Shown here piece by piece: positions 35,018-44,440 of a stretch of 64,000 nucleotides of DNA. The position numbers were made by a program, and so were the translations under genes. How positions within the stretch are numbered: position 1 is the stretch's first letter; each line of letters opens with the position of its first letter. Source of the DNA: Martinezella tropici (GTDB lineage: Bacteria > Pseudomonadota > Alphaproteobacteria > Rhizobiales > Rhizobiaceae). The DNA is taken from positions 1-64,000 of the forward strand of contig NZ_QMKK01000052.1 in the NCBI RefSeq assembly GCF_003287875.1, in the 5' to 3' direction. The notes below the pieces were generated by a model that made no database searches, was not told the origin of the DNA, and saw nothing but the letters and a program-made list of their open reading frames with translations.

Positions 35018-35431
35018 ATGGCCGCGTTCGGCAGAACTAATTCAGGTCAGCATTTTCTCAACAAAGAAGAATCCTTCATGTATGACCGCGAAGTGCGGTT
35101 CCGCATGGAAGACACGATGAACGCGGCGCGGCTCGAATACACCGAAAAGGGCGTGATGAACCTTGCGTCCCGTCGATGCGATATTATCCGCATCTCGCAG
35201 AGCAGCGCGGTGCTTGCGATCCTGACGCAGTATAATCTGCCGAAGCAATTCTATCTGGACATTCCCGACGCCCGCATCTCGAAGATCGGTTGCGTCCTCA
35301 TGAAGGTATTCCCCAACAATACGGTGGAAGTCCGTTTCCTGCGGCTCCTCACGGAGAAGGAAATGAACAAGATCTTCGTCTACAGTACGCATCCCGCCCA
35401 CAAGAACCGCGTGCTCGACATCAGGGCCTGA
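35018..35431 (+). CDS. small cytoplasmic protein, possibly PilZ-like
   Basis: The 137-residue product has no signal or membrane segment. The central part ('LASRRCDIIRISQSSAVLAI') resembles the PilZ pattern of adjacent Arg residues followed by a short beta strand and small residues, which binds cyclic di-GMP. The classical D/NxSxxG is not intact, so cyclic di-GMP binding is doubtful. A second ATG at 35078 ('MYDREVRFRMED') may be the true start. It appears monocistronic, between the agl operon and a convergent TetR gene. Confidence 0.6.
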   Translation: MAAFGRTNSGQHFLNKEESFMYDREVRFRMEDTMNAARLEYTEKGVMNLASRRCDIIRISQSSAVLAILTQYNLPKQFYLDIPDARISKIGCVLMKVFPNNTVEVRFLRLLTEKEMNKIFVYSTHPAHKNRVLDIRA

Positions 35432-35478
35432 TCAGCGACCATAGGAAGCAGGCCAGCCCGATCCATACGGCTGACGGA

Positions 35479-36075
35479 TCAGATTTCCGTCCGCCATTTC
35501 CGTAGGGCATCCTCAAGATACGCAATCAGCGGCAGCCTGCCGTTTTCCTGCAGCCATTTGTTGACCGAGAGGCGGAGCGGGCTCACTGCGATCATTGAAA
35601 CCAGCTGCAGGCCGTCGCGATCCCTCGTCGGAAACAATTCGCACAGGGCTTGATAGGCGATTTGTTCGAGCTGCAGCGAGTTACCCCGTGAGCGGGCGCG
35701 CAGGGTTTCGCTTTGCCGCAAAAGCCTGGCCGTCTCAAGAAGCCGAGGTGCTTCTGCCTCGAGGCGGGCCGCAAGTCCCAGCGTTGCCTGATGGACAACC
35801 TCGAGCGGTCGCCCGGCTGACGCATTCTCCATGATGCTAGTCCGTAGCGCGTCCATATAACGGCGCTGGTGTGCCAGAAGAATATCGTCCTTGCTTTTGA
35901 AGTAATAAAAGAAGGTCCGGCGGGAAATGCCGGCCGCTGCCGCAATCTCCTCGATCGTGGTTTCCTGATAGCCTTTCGCCAGAAAGGATTTCATTCCGAC
36001 GTCCGCTATGCGTTGAAAGGTCAGGCGGCGCTTGCATTCGCGCAGGCCTTCCGGCTTTGAGGGTGCATCTTGCAT
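35479..36075 (-). CDS. TetR-family transcriptional regulator
   Basis: The 198-residue protein has an N-terminal helix-turn-helix 'TIEEIAAAAGISRRTFFYYF' with the usual 'KSKDDIL' after it, and a helical ligand-binding C-terminal domain of no recognisable specificity. It is divergent from the lipoprotein gene at 36281 and probably regulates it and itself through the inverted repeats at 36086-36109. Confidence 0.9.
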   Translation of the reverse strand: MQDAPSKPEGLRECKRRLTFQRIADVGMKSFLAKGYQETTIEEIAAAAGISRRTFFYYFKSKDDILLAHQRRYMDALRTSIMENASAGRPLEVVHQATLGLAARLEAEAPRLLETARLLRQSETLRARSRGNSLQLEQIAYQALCELFPTRDRDGLQLVSMIAVSPLRLSVNKWLQENGRLPLIAYLEDALRKWRTEI

Positions 36076-36085
36076 CCCATCATTT

Positions 36086-36109
36086 TGGCATGAGTCGCAA
36101 TGCCACTCA
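36086..36109. promoter_or_regulatory. interlocked inverted repeats, candidate TetR operator
   Basis: TGGCAT (36086-36091) and ATGCCA (36100-36105) form one inverted repeat with an 8-bp spacer. TGAGT (36091-36095) and ACTCA (36105-36109) form an overlapping one. They start 11 bp upstream of the tetR start codon. Size and position fit a self-repressing TetR regulator. Confidence 0.45.
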
Positions 36110-36280
36110 AATTATCGGCACGCCCCGCGACACCATTCTCGTACTCTCAATTTCTGGTGAAAGATTCATTCGCTTCGCTCGTAGATTGCCGCAAAGTAGC
36201 CAACATTAATTTTTACACCAAGTGCGATATTTAATGCTGATGCTGAATGTTCATAACCGGGTGCAGGAGCACAAACATCA

Positions 36281-37201
36281 ATGCCAGCCAATGCAATCTC
36301 AAATCACGATGGAAGTAAGACCTATGATCCATATGCCGCCGAAAGCCATCGGAGGCGCGATATTTGCTCGATGGCTCTGCTGTTGAGCGTGCTCGGGGGC
36401 TGCGCCGCCGCGCCGCTGGATCGGGCGGGATCCCTGCGGTCCTATGACGGCCTGACCCGATCGGACGGGCTGGTCGCGCACTCGCTTCTTCGGGTAAGCA
36501 GGGACGACGTTCTTGCGGCGAAGACCGTGAAGATCATTCCCACAGCCTTTTCGATGCGCGCCGAAAGCGCGGCCTTTACACCTAAACAGCGCGATCTCGT
36601 CACCAATGCCGTTAACAGGGCGCTTTGCTCCGGATTGAGCGAACGCTTCGTCGTCGTCGGTCTGTCCGAGCCGGCGGATCTGACCATTCGCGCCGTCGTG
36701 ACACAGGTCAGGGCAACCAATGCGACCGCCGTCGGCGTCTCGAAAGCTGCCTCCGTGGGCAAGAGCGTATTGCTGCCGGGTGTACCCGTGCCCGTTCCCC
36801 GCATTCCGATCGGCATGGGCAGCCTCTCGCTCGAGGCGGAAGCTTTCAACCCCCAGGGCGTGCAGAAGGCAGTCATGATTTGGGGGCGTGGTGCAAACGC
36901 ATTCTTTGATTCAGGCACCGTCGCCAGGGAAGGGGATGCCTATAGCCTGGCCGCGAAATTCGGCGGCGATTTCAGCAAGATGCTGGTCAAGGGCAAGACG
37001 CCGTTCGGAGCGACGCCCTCCTTCCCATCCAGAGCAAAACTGGCAGCCCTCGTCGGCCGCGCACCCAAATATGAGGCCTGCAAGGCATTCGGGAGGTCCC
37101 CTGGCGTGACGGGCTTCGTCGGAGCACGCCTCGGCCTTCCGCCGGCCTGGACGGACAAGGCTCCGGCGAATCCGGAAACAACGGCATCGAAGGCTCCTTG
37201 A
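36281..37201 (+). CDS. lipoprotein, DUF3313-like
   Basis: The 306-residue product has a basic n-region ('SHRRRDICS'), a short hydrophobic core and a lipobox 'LGGC', so it is probably a lipid-anchored envelope protein. The mature part ('AAPLDRAGSLRSYDGLTRSD') resembles DUF3313 lipoproteins of unknown function. About 30 residues precede the hydrophobic core, long for a signal peptide, so the true start may lie downstream. It is divergent from a TetR gene and convergent with edd. Confidence 0.75.
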   Translation: MPANAISNHDGSKTYDPYAAESHRRRDICSMALLLSVLGGCAAAPLDRAGSLRSYDGLTRSDGLVAHSLLRVSRDDVLAAKTVKIIPTAFSMRAESAAFTPKQRDLVTNAVNRALCSGLSERFVVVGLSEPADLTIRAVVTQVRATNATAVGVSKAASVGKSVLLPGVPVPVPRIPIGMGSLSLEAEAFNPQGVQKAVMIWGRGANAFFDSGTVAREGDAYSLAAKFGGDFSKMLVKGKTPFGATPSFPSRAKLAALVGRAPKYEACKAFGRSPGVTGFVGARLGLPPAWTDKAPANPETTASKAP

Positions 37202-37242
37202 TCAGCTTTCGATGCCGTCCTGCCGAAATCCGGCGGACGATC

Positions 37243-39066
37243 TCAGTGGCGGAACAGGACGCTCGCGCCCTGATCCGCCGGTCCCGCGGCGTGGCGGAAC
37301 GGCGCGAAGAGCTCTCGGCCCATGCCGAATTCATTCTCCGAAAGATCGGCTACGACCGGCTCGCGCTCCGCCATGTCGGCGGCATCGACCAGTACTTCCA
37401 GCGTGCCGGCGATCGCATCGATGCGGATGATGTCGCCTTCCCGGATGCGGGCAATCGGACCGCCGTCGACGGCCTCCGGCGTCACATGAATGGCGGCCGG
37501 GACCTTGCCCGATGCACCCGACATGCGGCCGTCGGTCAAGAGCGCTACGCGGAAGCCGCGATCCTGCAGCACGCCGAGCGCCGGCGTCAGCTTGTGCAGC
37601 TCAGGCATACCGTTGGCTTTCGGTCCCTGGAAGCGGACGACGGCAACGAAATCGCGGTTCAGCTTGCCATCCTTGAAGGCCTGCTGCATCTCGAGCTGGT
37701 CGTGGAAGATAACGGCCGGCGCTTCGATGATGTGGCGTTCCGGCTTGACGGCGGAAATCTTGATGACCGCCTTGCCGATATTGCCGCGCAGCATCTTCAG
37801 GCCGCCATTGCTCTGGAAGGGCTTGTCGATGCTTGCCAGGACCTTCGGGTCGTGGCTTTTATCCGGGGCAGGCTCGCGCACCACATTGCCGTCGGCGCCG
37901 AGCTTGACGTCGATGGAGTAGCTATCGAGGCCCTGGCCGTAGACGGTGCGCACGTCGTCATGCAGCAACCCCTTCTTCAGGAGTTCCTTGATGAGGAAGC
38001 CCATGCCGCCGGCGGCATGGAAATGGTTCACGTCGGCAAGCCCGTTCGGATAGACGCGGGCAAGCAGCGGAATGATGTCGGAAAGCTCGGAAATATCCTG
38101 CCAGGTTAGCACGATGCCCGCCGCACGCGCCATGGCGACGATATGCATCGTGTGGTTTGTCGAGCCGCCGGTCGCATGCAGACCGACGACGCCGTTGACG
38201 ATCGAACGCTCGTCGATCATCTCGCCGGCCGGCGTGAACTCATTGCCCATGGCGGTGATTGCGAGCGCGCGCTTGGTCGCCTCGCGCGTCAGGGCTTCGC
38301 GCAGCGGCGTGCCGGGGTTGACGAAGGAGGCACCCGGCATATGGAAGCCCATGATCTCCATCAGCATCTGGTTCGAATTCGCCGTGCCGTAGAAAGTGCA
38401 GGTGCCGGGACCGTGATAGGACTTCGATTCCGCCTCCAGCAGTTCGGCGCGGCCGACCTTGCCTTCGGCATAGAGCTGGCGCACGCGCGACTTCTCGTCG
38501 TTGGGCAGGCCCGAGGTCATCGGTCCGGCTGGGATGAAGACGGCAGGGAGATGGCCGAAGGAGAGGGCGGCGATGACGAGGCCGGGCACGATCTTGTCGC
38601 AGACGCCGAGGAAGACGGCCGCATCGAACATATTGTGCGACAGGCCGACGGCGGCCGACATGGCAATCAGATCGCGCGAGAAGAGCGAGAGTTCCATGCC
38701 TGGCTGGCCCTGCGTGACGCCGTCGCACATGGCTGGCACGCCGCCGGCAACCTGGGCGATGCCGCCCGCTTCGGCCGCCGCCTCGCGGATGATCGCAGGA
38801 TAGGTCTCGAACGGCTGATGCGCCGAGAGCATGTCGTTGTAGGAGGTGATGATCCCGAGATTGGGCACCTGGTCTCCCGCCAGTGCGTCCTTCTCGGAGG
38901 GGGAACAGATGGCGAAGCCATGCGCAAGGTTGGCACAGCCAAGCACGGAGCGTTGCGCTCCTTTGCTTGCGGCGCTGCGCAGGCGGTCCAGATAGCGCTC
39001 GCGCGTCGGCTTTGAGCGCTCGACGATACGTGCGGTAATCGCTGATATGCGGGCGTCAGCGGCCAT
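37243..39066 (-). CDS. edd: 6-phosphogluconate dehydratase Edd
   Basis: Edd converts 6-phosphogluconate to 2-keto-3-deoxy-6-phosphogluconate, the first specific step of the Entner-Doudoroff pathway. The 607-residue product belongs to the IlvD/Edd family, with 'GVPAMCDGVTQGQPGMELSL' and 'GVCDKIVPG' supplying Fe-S cluster Cys residues. The C-terminus has 'LTDGRMSGASGKVPAAIHVT'. The ATG at 39066 gives the usual length; the open frame to 39141 has no related content. It is the last gene of zwf-pgl-edd. eda is not in the window. Confidence 0.96.
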   Translation of the reverse strand: MAADARISAITARIVERSKPTRERYLDRLRSAASKGAQRSVLGCANLAHGFAICSPSEKDALAGDQVPNLGIITSYNDMLSAHQPFETYPAIIREAAAEAGGIAQVAGGVPAMCDGVTQGQPGMELSLFSRDLIAMSAAVGLSHNMFDAAVFLGVCDKIVPGLVIAALSFGHLPAVFIPAGPMTSGLPNDEKSRVRQLYAEGKVGRAELLEAESKSYHGPGTCTFYGTANSNQMLMEIMGFHMPGASFVNPGTPLREALTREATKRALAITAMGNEFTPAGEMIDERSIVNGVVGLHATGGSTNHTMHIVAMARAAGIVLTWQDISELSDIIPLLARVYPNGLADVNHFHAAGGMGFLIKELLKKGLLHDDVRTVYGQGLDSYSIDVKLGADGNVVREPAPDKSHDPKVLASIDKPFQSNGGLKMLRGNIGKAVIKISAVKPERHIIEAPAVIFHDQLEMQQAFKDGKLNRDFVAVVRFQGPKANGMPELHKLTPALGVLQDRGFRVALLTDGRMSGASGKVPAAIHVTPEAVDGGPIARIREGDIIRIDAIAGTLEVLVDAADMAEREPVVADLSENEFGMGRELFAPFRHAAGPADQGASVLFRH

Positions 39067-39235
39067 GGTCGATCTGCCTCCGTCTGTTCTGCGCGATGCC
39101 CGTGAGATCTGTTTCGGTAAAGGGCGCGGCGCGGGATCCAAAAGTCAATGCTCTGCCGCTGCACCCGCAAGGGCACATGGCGCAGCATAGGTTGCTGTGT
39201 CATTCAGGGTTCGATGACGAGGCCTTGCGACCGTG

Positions 39236-39934
39236 TCAGGGAGCCCAATAAATCTCGACCGGGGAAGCCGCCCGGCGCAGCATGGCGCGGATCGGCATCT
39301 CGGTTTCTTCGCCCGGCGCTTCGGCCTTTGCCAAAACGTCCTTCTTTCCTTCTCCCTCGATATGGAGCACCAGCAATCGGGCATCCTGAAGGCTGGAGAA
39401 AGTGAACGTCAGCCGCGGCTCGCCCGCACCTTCCGCTTCCATCGTGATGATGCCGCGCGGGGTGTTCGGATCGAGTGCGGTCTTGAGATTGCTGCCACCC
39501 GGAAAGAAAGAGGCCGTGTGGCCGTCATTGCCCATGCCGAGGATGGCAATATCGAAGGGATGGCCGATAGAATTGGTCTTTTCGGTGGCAATGACCGCAG
39601 CCTCCTCGACGGAAGCCGCGGCCTGATAGAGCGGAAGGAAATTGGCGGCCGCCGCCTTGTCCTTCAGCAGGTTTTCCTGAACGAGCAGGTGGTTCGAGCG
39701 CGGATTGTCCGCCGGCACGAACCGCTCATCGACGAGGGCGACCGTCACCTTGGGCCAGTCGATCGAGCGCGATGACAGCGCCTGGAAGAAGGCCTTCGGC
39801 GTCGAGCCGCCGGAGACCGCGATGCTTGCGGAGCCGCGGGCGGTAATCGCAGCCGAAAGGGTCTCGGCCACCTTGTCCGCGAGCTTGCCGGCGAGTTCGG
39901 CACCATTGGCAAAAGCATGCATGTTGGCTGTCAT
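39236..39934 (-). CDS. pgl: 6-phosphogluconolactonase
   Basis: Pgl hydrolyses 6-phosphogluconolactone, the product of Zwf. The 232-residue protein has 'IAVSGGSTPKAFFQAL', 'LVDERFVPADNPRSNHLLV' and 'ILGMGNDGHTASFFPG', the phosphate- and substrate-binding motifs of the family. It is 15 bp downstream of zwf and about 170 bp upstream of edd, on the same strand, completing a glucose-6-phosphate to KDPG route. Confidence 0.95.
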   Translation of the reverse strand: MTANMHAFANGAELAGKLADKVAETLSAAITARGSASIAVSGGSTPKAFFQALSSRSIDWPKVTVALVDERFVPADNPRSNHLLVQENLLKDKAAAANFLPLYQAAASVEEAAVIATEKTNSIGHPFDIAILGMGNDGHTASFFPGGSNLKTALDPNTPRGIITMEAEGAGEPRLTFTFSSLQDARLLVLHIEGEGKKDVLAKAEAPGEETEMPIRAMLRRAASPVEIYWAP

Positions 39935-39949
39935 CGTTGTCGTCCCGGT

Positions 39950-41425
39950 TTAGATATCGTCGTGCCAGGTGCGGCCGTCACGCTCGATGAGCGCGATGGC
40001 TTGGCTCGGGCCCCAAGTGCCGGCCGTATAGCCCTGTACCTGCTGGCCGGCTTGTTCCCAACCCTTGAGGATCGGGTCCACCCACTTCCACGCGGCTTCC
40101 ACTTCGTCGCGGCGCATGAACAGCGTCTGGTTGGAACGGATGACGTCCATCAGCAGGCGCTCGTAGGCATCCGGATTGCGGACGTTAAAGGCAGAGGCGA
40201 AGCTCATGTCGAGCGAGACGTTGCGCAGGCGCATGCCGCCAGGACCCGGGTCCTTGATCATCAGCGACTGCTTGACGCCTTCATCCGGCTGCAGGCGGAT
40301 GATGAGCTGATTGGCGACGATGCGGCCGGCGGCCTGGTCGAAGATGGTGTGCGGAATGTGCTTGAAGGTGATGACGATCTCCGACATGCGGCCGGCAAGG
40401 CGCTTGCCGGTGCGGATGTAGAAGGGAACGCCAGCCCAGCGCCAGTTGCCGATCTCGGCCTTGATGGCGACGAAGGTTTCGGTGTTGGAGACGCCGCCTT
40501 CCAGCTCGTCGAGATAGCCCTTGACCGGGCCGCCTGCCGAAGCGCCGGCGCGATATTGGCCGCGAACCGTCGCCTGCTCGACGTTGGAAGCGTCGATCGG
40601 CTTCAGCGCGCGCAGCACCTTCAGCTTCTCGTCGCGAACAGCTTCCGAATCCATCGAGGAGGGGATTTCCATCGCGGTCAAGCAGAGGAGCTGCAGGATG
40701 TGGTTCTGCACCATGTCGCGCAGGGCACCGGCCGTGTCGTAATAGCCGGCGCGGCCTTCGAGACCGACCGATTCAGCGACGGTGATCTGCACGTGGTCGA
40801 TATGATTGGCGTTCCAGAGCGGCTCGTAGAGCGCATTGGCAAAGCGCAGCGCCATCAGGTTCTGCACGGTTTCCTTGCCGAGATAGTGGTCGATGCGGAA
40901 GATCTGCTCTTCCTTGAAGACCTTGCCGATCGTGTCGTTCAGCTGCAGGGCGGAAGCGAGGTCGCGGCCGATCGGCTTTTCGACGACGATACGGGTCTGC
41001 TTGGTAATCAGCTTGTGATCGTGGATCTTCTGCGAGATGTCGCCGAAGATGCCCGGAGCGACGGCGAGATAGAAGGCGCGCACGCGCTCCTTGCCTTCGT
41101 CCAGGATCTTCTTGAGCTGATCCCAGCCGGCGTCGCTGCGCGCGTCGACGGGTACGTAGAACAGGCGAGCCAGGAACTTCTTGACCTCGGCGTCGTCATA
41201 TTCGCCCTTCTTCAGATGTTCCTTGAGGGCGGCGTCGGCGAATTTGCGATATTCTTCGTTGGAAAGAGCGCTGCGCGAAGCGCCGATAATGCGAGTCGGC
41301 TCGGAAAACTGGCCTTCGATCTGGCGATGATAAAGGGCGGGAAGGAGCTTGCGCTCCGCAAGGTCGCCACTGCCGCCGAAAACGACATAATCAAATGGTT
41401 CAACAGGAATGATTTGGCTGCTCAT
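39950..41425 (-). CDS. zwf: glucose-6-phosphate 1-dehydrogenase
   Basis: Zwf oxidises glucose-6-phosphate to 6-phosphogluconolactone with NADP. The 491-residue product has the N-terminal dinucleotide motif 'VFGGSGDLAERKLLPALYHR' and the active-site 'RIDHYLGKETVQN' with the catalytic His. It is the first gene of the Entner-Doudoroff operon. The upstream 131-bp region is AT-rich (for example 'AAATCGATTAGATTAAAA' read toward the gene) and probably holds the promoter. Confidence 0.97.
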   Translation of the reverse strand: MSSQIIPVEPFDYVVFGGSGDLAERKLLPALYHRQIEGQFSEPTRIIGASRSALSNEEYRKFADAALKEHLKKGEYDDAEVKKFLARLFYVPVDARSDAGWDQLKKILDEGKERVRAFYLAVAPGIFGDISQKIHDHKLITKQTRIVVEKPIGRDLASALQLNDTIGKVFKEEQIFRIDHYLGKETVQNLMALRFANALYEPLWNANHIDHVQITVAESVGLEGRAGYYDTAGALRDMVQNHILQLLCLTAMEIPSSMDSEAVRDEKLKVLRALKPIDASNVEQATVRGQYRAGASAGGPVKGYLDELEGGVSNTETFVAIKAEIGNWRWAGVPFYIRTGKRLAGRMSEIVITFKHIPHTIFDQAAGRIVANQLIIRLQPDEGVKQSLMIKDPGPGGMRLRNVSLDMSFASAFNVRNPDAYERLLMDVIRSNQTLFMRRDEVEAAWKWVDPILKGWEQAGQQVQGYTAGTWGPSQAIALIERDGRTWHDDI

Positions 41426-41556
41426 GAGCTATCTCTCAATCGGTCTTGGTTGAGGCCCCTTTTAATCTAATCGATTTAAAAAAGCCAGTGTGCATCGCAA
41501 AATTCAGATGCGCTTTTTAGAGCGGATTGCCGGCGGAAGAAATCATCTGCCGGTTT

Positions 41557-42855
41557 TTAAAACCTGTCGCGCAACGCAAACCACGTGAGCGCCAGGAACA
41601 GCAGAGGCGCCCGCATGCGCGCACCGCCGGGGAAGGGCGGAATGTTCAGCTCCTTGAAGAGGTGAAGTTCATCCGCATTCCCGAGTACCGTTTTCGCATA
41701 GAGTTTACCGCAATAATTTGACAGCATAACCCCATGGCCGGAATAACCACCGATCGAGGTGACACCCGGCATGACGTCGCGCACGAACGGTTGGCGCGGC
41801 ATGGTGATGCCGACCGAGCCGCCCCAGGCATAATCGATCTTGATATCGCCGAGAGCTGGATAGATTTCCGTAATCTGCCGGCGGATGTGCTGCGTTATGT
41901 CGCGCGGATTGTCTGATGTGTAAGCCTCGCGCCCGCCGAACAGCAGGCGTCCATCCCTGGATTTGCGGAAATAGCGCACGACGAATCGCGAATCGGCGAC
42001 GGCCTCGTTGCCGGGAAGAACCTGCGGAAAGCGGTCCAGCGGTTGCGTTGCGCCGATGAAGGAGCGGATCGGCATGACGTGGCTCGCCGTCACCGGCTCG
42101 AGATTGCCGATATAGCCGTTGCAGGCGATCAGCACCCGGTCGGCGGTGATCTCGCCGCTATCCGTCTCGACAATGGTCTTGCCGCCGGATTGCCGAAAAC
42201 CTTTCGCTTTCGTCATTTCAAAGAGCGAAGCGCCGGCTTCGGCCGCGACGCGGGCAAGGCCGATGAGAAGCTTCAGCGGGTGGATATGGCCCGTGCCCAT
42301 GTCCCGGACGCCATAGAGATAGAATTGCGAACCCAGCCGTTCCCGAGTTTCGGCCTGATCCATGAACGTCATGTGCGGATAGCTGTAGCGGGTCGCCGCG
42401 ATTTCCGCACTGTCCATGTAATCGCGCTTGTAGCCGCGCTTGTGCGTGACATTCATCTGGCCGGGCAGGAAATCGATATCGATGCCATGCTCGGATGCGA
42501 AATCGAGAAGATGCCGCTTGGCATCCTCGGCAAGGTCGAAGAGGGCCTTGGAGCGCTCATAGCCGATCTTCTCTTCCATCTCCTCCGGCCACCAGCGCTG
42601 GCCGGTGCCGAGCTGGCCGCCATTGCGGCCGGAGGCGCCGTCGCCGAAGCGGTTGGCGTCGATCAAGACAACCTCAGCGCCACCCTTGGCGAGGTTATAC
42701 GCGGCCTGCAGGCCGGTATAGCCGCCGCCGACGATTGCGACGTCGGCCCGGCGCGAACCGTCGAGCCTTGGATAGCTCGCACGCGGGCCGACAGTCGCCT
42801 GGTAGAAGGAAAGGCCCGGCGCAATCGGGCTCTGCCATGTTTCCTGCAATGTCAT
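41557..42855 (-). CDS. FAD-dependent oxidoreductase, gamma-glutamylputrescine oxidase-like
   Basis: The 432-residue DAO-family flavoenzyme has the FAD motif 'VAIVGGGYTGLQAAYNLAKG', then 'DGASGRNGGQLGTGQRW', and a C-terminal 'GGYSGHGVMLSNYCGKLYA'. This is the PuuB/OrdL pattern. PuuB oxidises gamma-glutamylputrescine to the aldehyde. The neighbouring glutamine synthetase-like gene would make that substrate, but specificity is inferred from context. GGGAGA lies between the upstream stop and the ATG at 42855; the GTG at 42870 overlapping that stop is less likely. Confidence 0.88.
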   Translation of the reverse strand: MTLQETWQSPIAPGLSFYQATVGPRASYPRLDGSRRADVAIVGGGYTGLQAAYNLAKGGAEVVLIDANRFGDGASGRNGGQLGTGQRWWPEEMEEKIGYERSKALFDLAEDAKRHLLDFASEHGIDIDFLPGQMNVTHKRGYKRDYMDSAEIAATRYSYPHMTFMDQAETRERLGSQFYLYGVRDMGTGHIHPLKLLIGLARVAAEAGASLFEMTKAKGFRQSGGKTIVETDSGEITADRVLIACNGYIGNLEPVTASHVMPIRSFIGATQPLDRFPQVLPGNEAVADSRFVVRYFRKSRDGRLLFGGREAYTSDNPRDITQHIRRQITEIYPALGDIKIDYAWGGSVGITMPRQPFVRDVMPGVTSIGGYSGHGVMLSNYCGKLYAKTVLGNADELHLFKELNIPPFPGGARMRAPLLFLALTWFALRDRF

Positions 42856-42866
42856 GGCGATCTCCC

Positions 42867-44303
42867 TCACACGTTAAGCAGAAGGAATTCCCGCTCCCAC
42901 GGGCTGATCACCTGCATGAAGGTCTCGAACTCACCGCGTTTGACGCCGGCATAGATGTCGATGAAATCCTTGCCGAGGACCTCCTCGAAGGCCGGTTCGT
43001 CCTCCATCAAGGCAATGGCCTCAAGCAGGCCGCGCGGCAGATCGATGGAGCCTTCATTCGCGGAATCCTCGGTCGGCGCCGTCGGCTCAACCTGCTTCAT
43101 GATTCCGAGCAGGCCGGAGGCGAGCGAGGCGGCGAGTGCCAGATAGGGATTGGCATCCGAACTCGGCAGCCGGTTTTCCACGCGCCGCGCCTGTGGATCG
43201 GAAACCGGTACGCGGAAGGCCGTGGTGCGATTGTCGTAGCCCCAGGCATTGTTGACCGGGCAGGACATGTTCGGCGCCAGCCGGCGATAGGAATTCACAT
43301 AGGGCGCGAGCATGGCGAGCGCATTCGGCACGAAGCGCTGCATGCCGCCGATGAAGTGAAAGAATTCCCGTGACGGGCTGCCGTCCGGATTGGTGAAAAC
43401 ATTCTTGCCGGTCTCGATATCCACGACCGACTGATGGATATGCATTGCCGAGCCGGGCTGGCTCTGCATCGGCTTGGCCATGAAGGTCGCATAGATGCCA
43501 TGCTTCAGCGCCGCCTCGCGGATCGTGCGCTTGAACAGGAAGACTTGGTCGGCCAGCTCGATCGGATCGCCATGGCGCAGGTTGATCTCGAGCTGCGCCG
43601 GACCCTCTTCATGGATCAGTGTATCGATCTCGAGACCCTGCTTTTCCGAGAAGTGATAGATGTCGTCGATCAGCTCGTCGAACTCGTTGATGCCGGCGAT
43701 CGAATAGCCCTGGCCGCCGAGGATCGAGCGGCCCGAACGGCCTTTCGGCGGATGCAGCGGATAGTCCGGATCGTCGTTCTTGGCGACGAGATAGAATTCG
43801 ATCTCGGGTGCTACCACCGGCTTCCAGCCACGGTCGCGATAGAGTCCCATGATGCGCTTCAAGACGTTGCGCGGCGTGTAGGAGACTTCCTGTCCCTCGG
43901 AGTTGACGATATCGCAGATAACCTGCGCCGTCGGATCGCTCTCCCAGGGCACGACCGAAAGCGTCGAAAGGTCGGGCACCAGCTTCAGATCGCTGTCGCG
44001 CGGCTCGTAGCGGAAGCTTTCGGTCTCTTCCGGATATTCGCCGGAAATCGTATGCCGATAGATCGCGGAGGGCAGCGCCAGCGATGTATTGGAGGTGAAT
44101 TTCGACGTCGGCATCATCTTGCCGCGCGGTACGCCGGCAAGGTCCGGCGTAATGCATTCTATGTCTTCGATCCCGCGCGCCCGCAGCCATTGGGCTGCCT
44201 CTTTCCAGTTTGCCACGCCGCGTGCCGATCTCAGACTGGGAGGAACCGTAGGGGTTTTCGAGACAGGCACGGAAGCTTTCAGCGGGGTCTTTCTCGCGGG
44301 CAT
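42867..44303 (-). CDS. glutamine synthetase-family enzyme, gamma-glutamylpolyamine synthetase-like
   Basis: The 478-residue product has glutamine synthetase motifs: 'APEIEFYLV' and 'EGPAQLEINLRHGDP' with metal-binding Glu, 'PGSAMHIHQSV' for ATP binding and 'FRVPVSDPQARRVENRLPSS'. It lacks the GlnA adenylylation Tyr region and carries an N-terminal extension. The pairing with a PuuB-like oxidase indicates gamma-glutamylation of putrescine or another amine rather than ammonia assimilation. The substrate is not proven by sequence. Confidence 0.88.
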   Translation of the reverse strand: MPARKTPLKASVPVSKTPTVPPSLRSARGVANWKEAAQWLRARGIEDIECITPDLAGVPRGKMMPTSKFTSNTSLALPSAIYRHTISGEYPEETESFRYEPRDSDLKLVPDLSTLSVVPWESDPTAQVICDIVNSEGQEVSYTPRNVLKRIMGLYRDRGWKPVVAPEIEFYLVAKNDDPDYPLHPPKGRSGRSILGGQGYSIAGINEFDELIDDIYHFSEKQGLEIDTLIHEEGPAQLEINLRHGDPIELADQVFLFKRTIREAALKHGIYATFMAKPMQSQPGSAMHIHQSVVDIETGKNVFTNPDGSPSREFFHFIGGMQRFVPNALAMLAPYVNSYRRLAPNMSCPVNNAWGYDNRTTAFRVPVSDPQARRVENRLPSSDANPYLALAASLASGLLGIMKQVEPTAPTEDSANEGSIDLPRGLLEAIALMEDEPAFEEVLGKDFIDIYAGVKRGEFETFMQVISPWEREFLLLNV

Positions 44304-44440
44304 AAAACACCGTATTTGGGTTGATCGGTGATCGCATCATAACTGCAGTTTGCCAATTGGCGAGGGGGAAAACCGCTCGGACTTTCGCCGTATGATGGAA
44401 AAAGATGAGAGAGCGCGGCGAAGATATGAAGGGCTGAAGC

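Noticed and set aside
39917..41470. Plus-strand ORF of 517 codons
   Set aside because: Antisense to zwf, which has unmistakable catalytic motifs.
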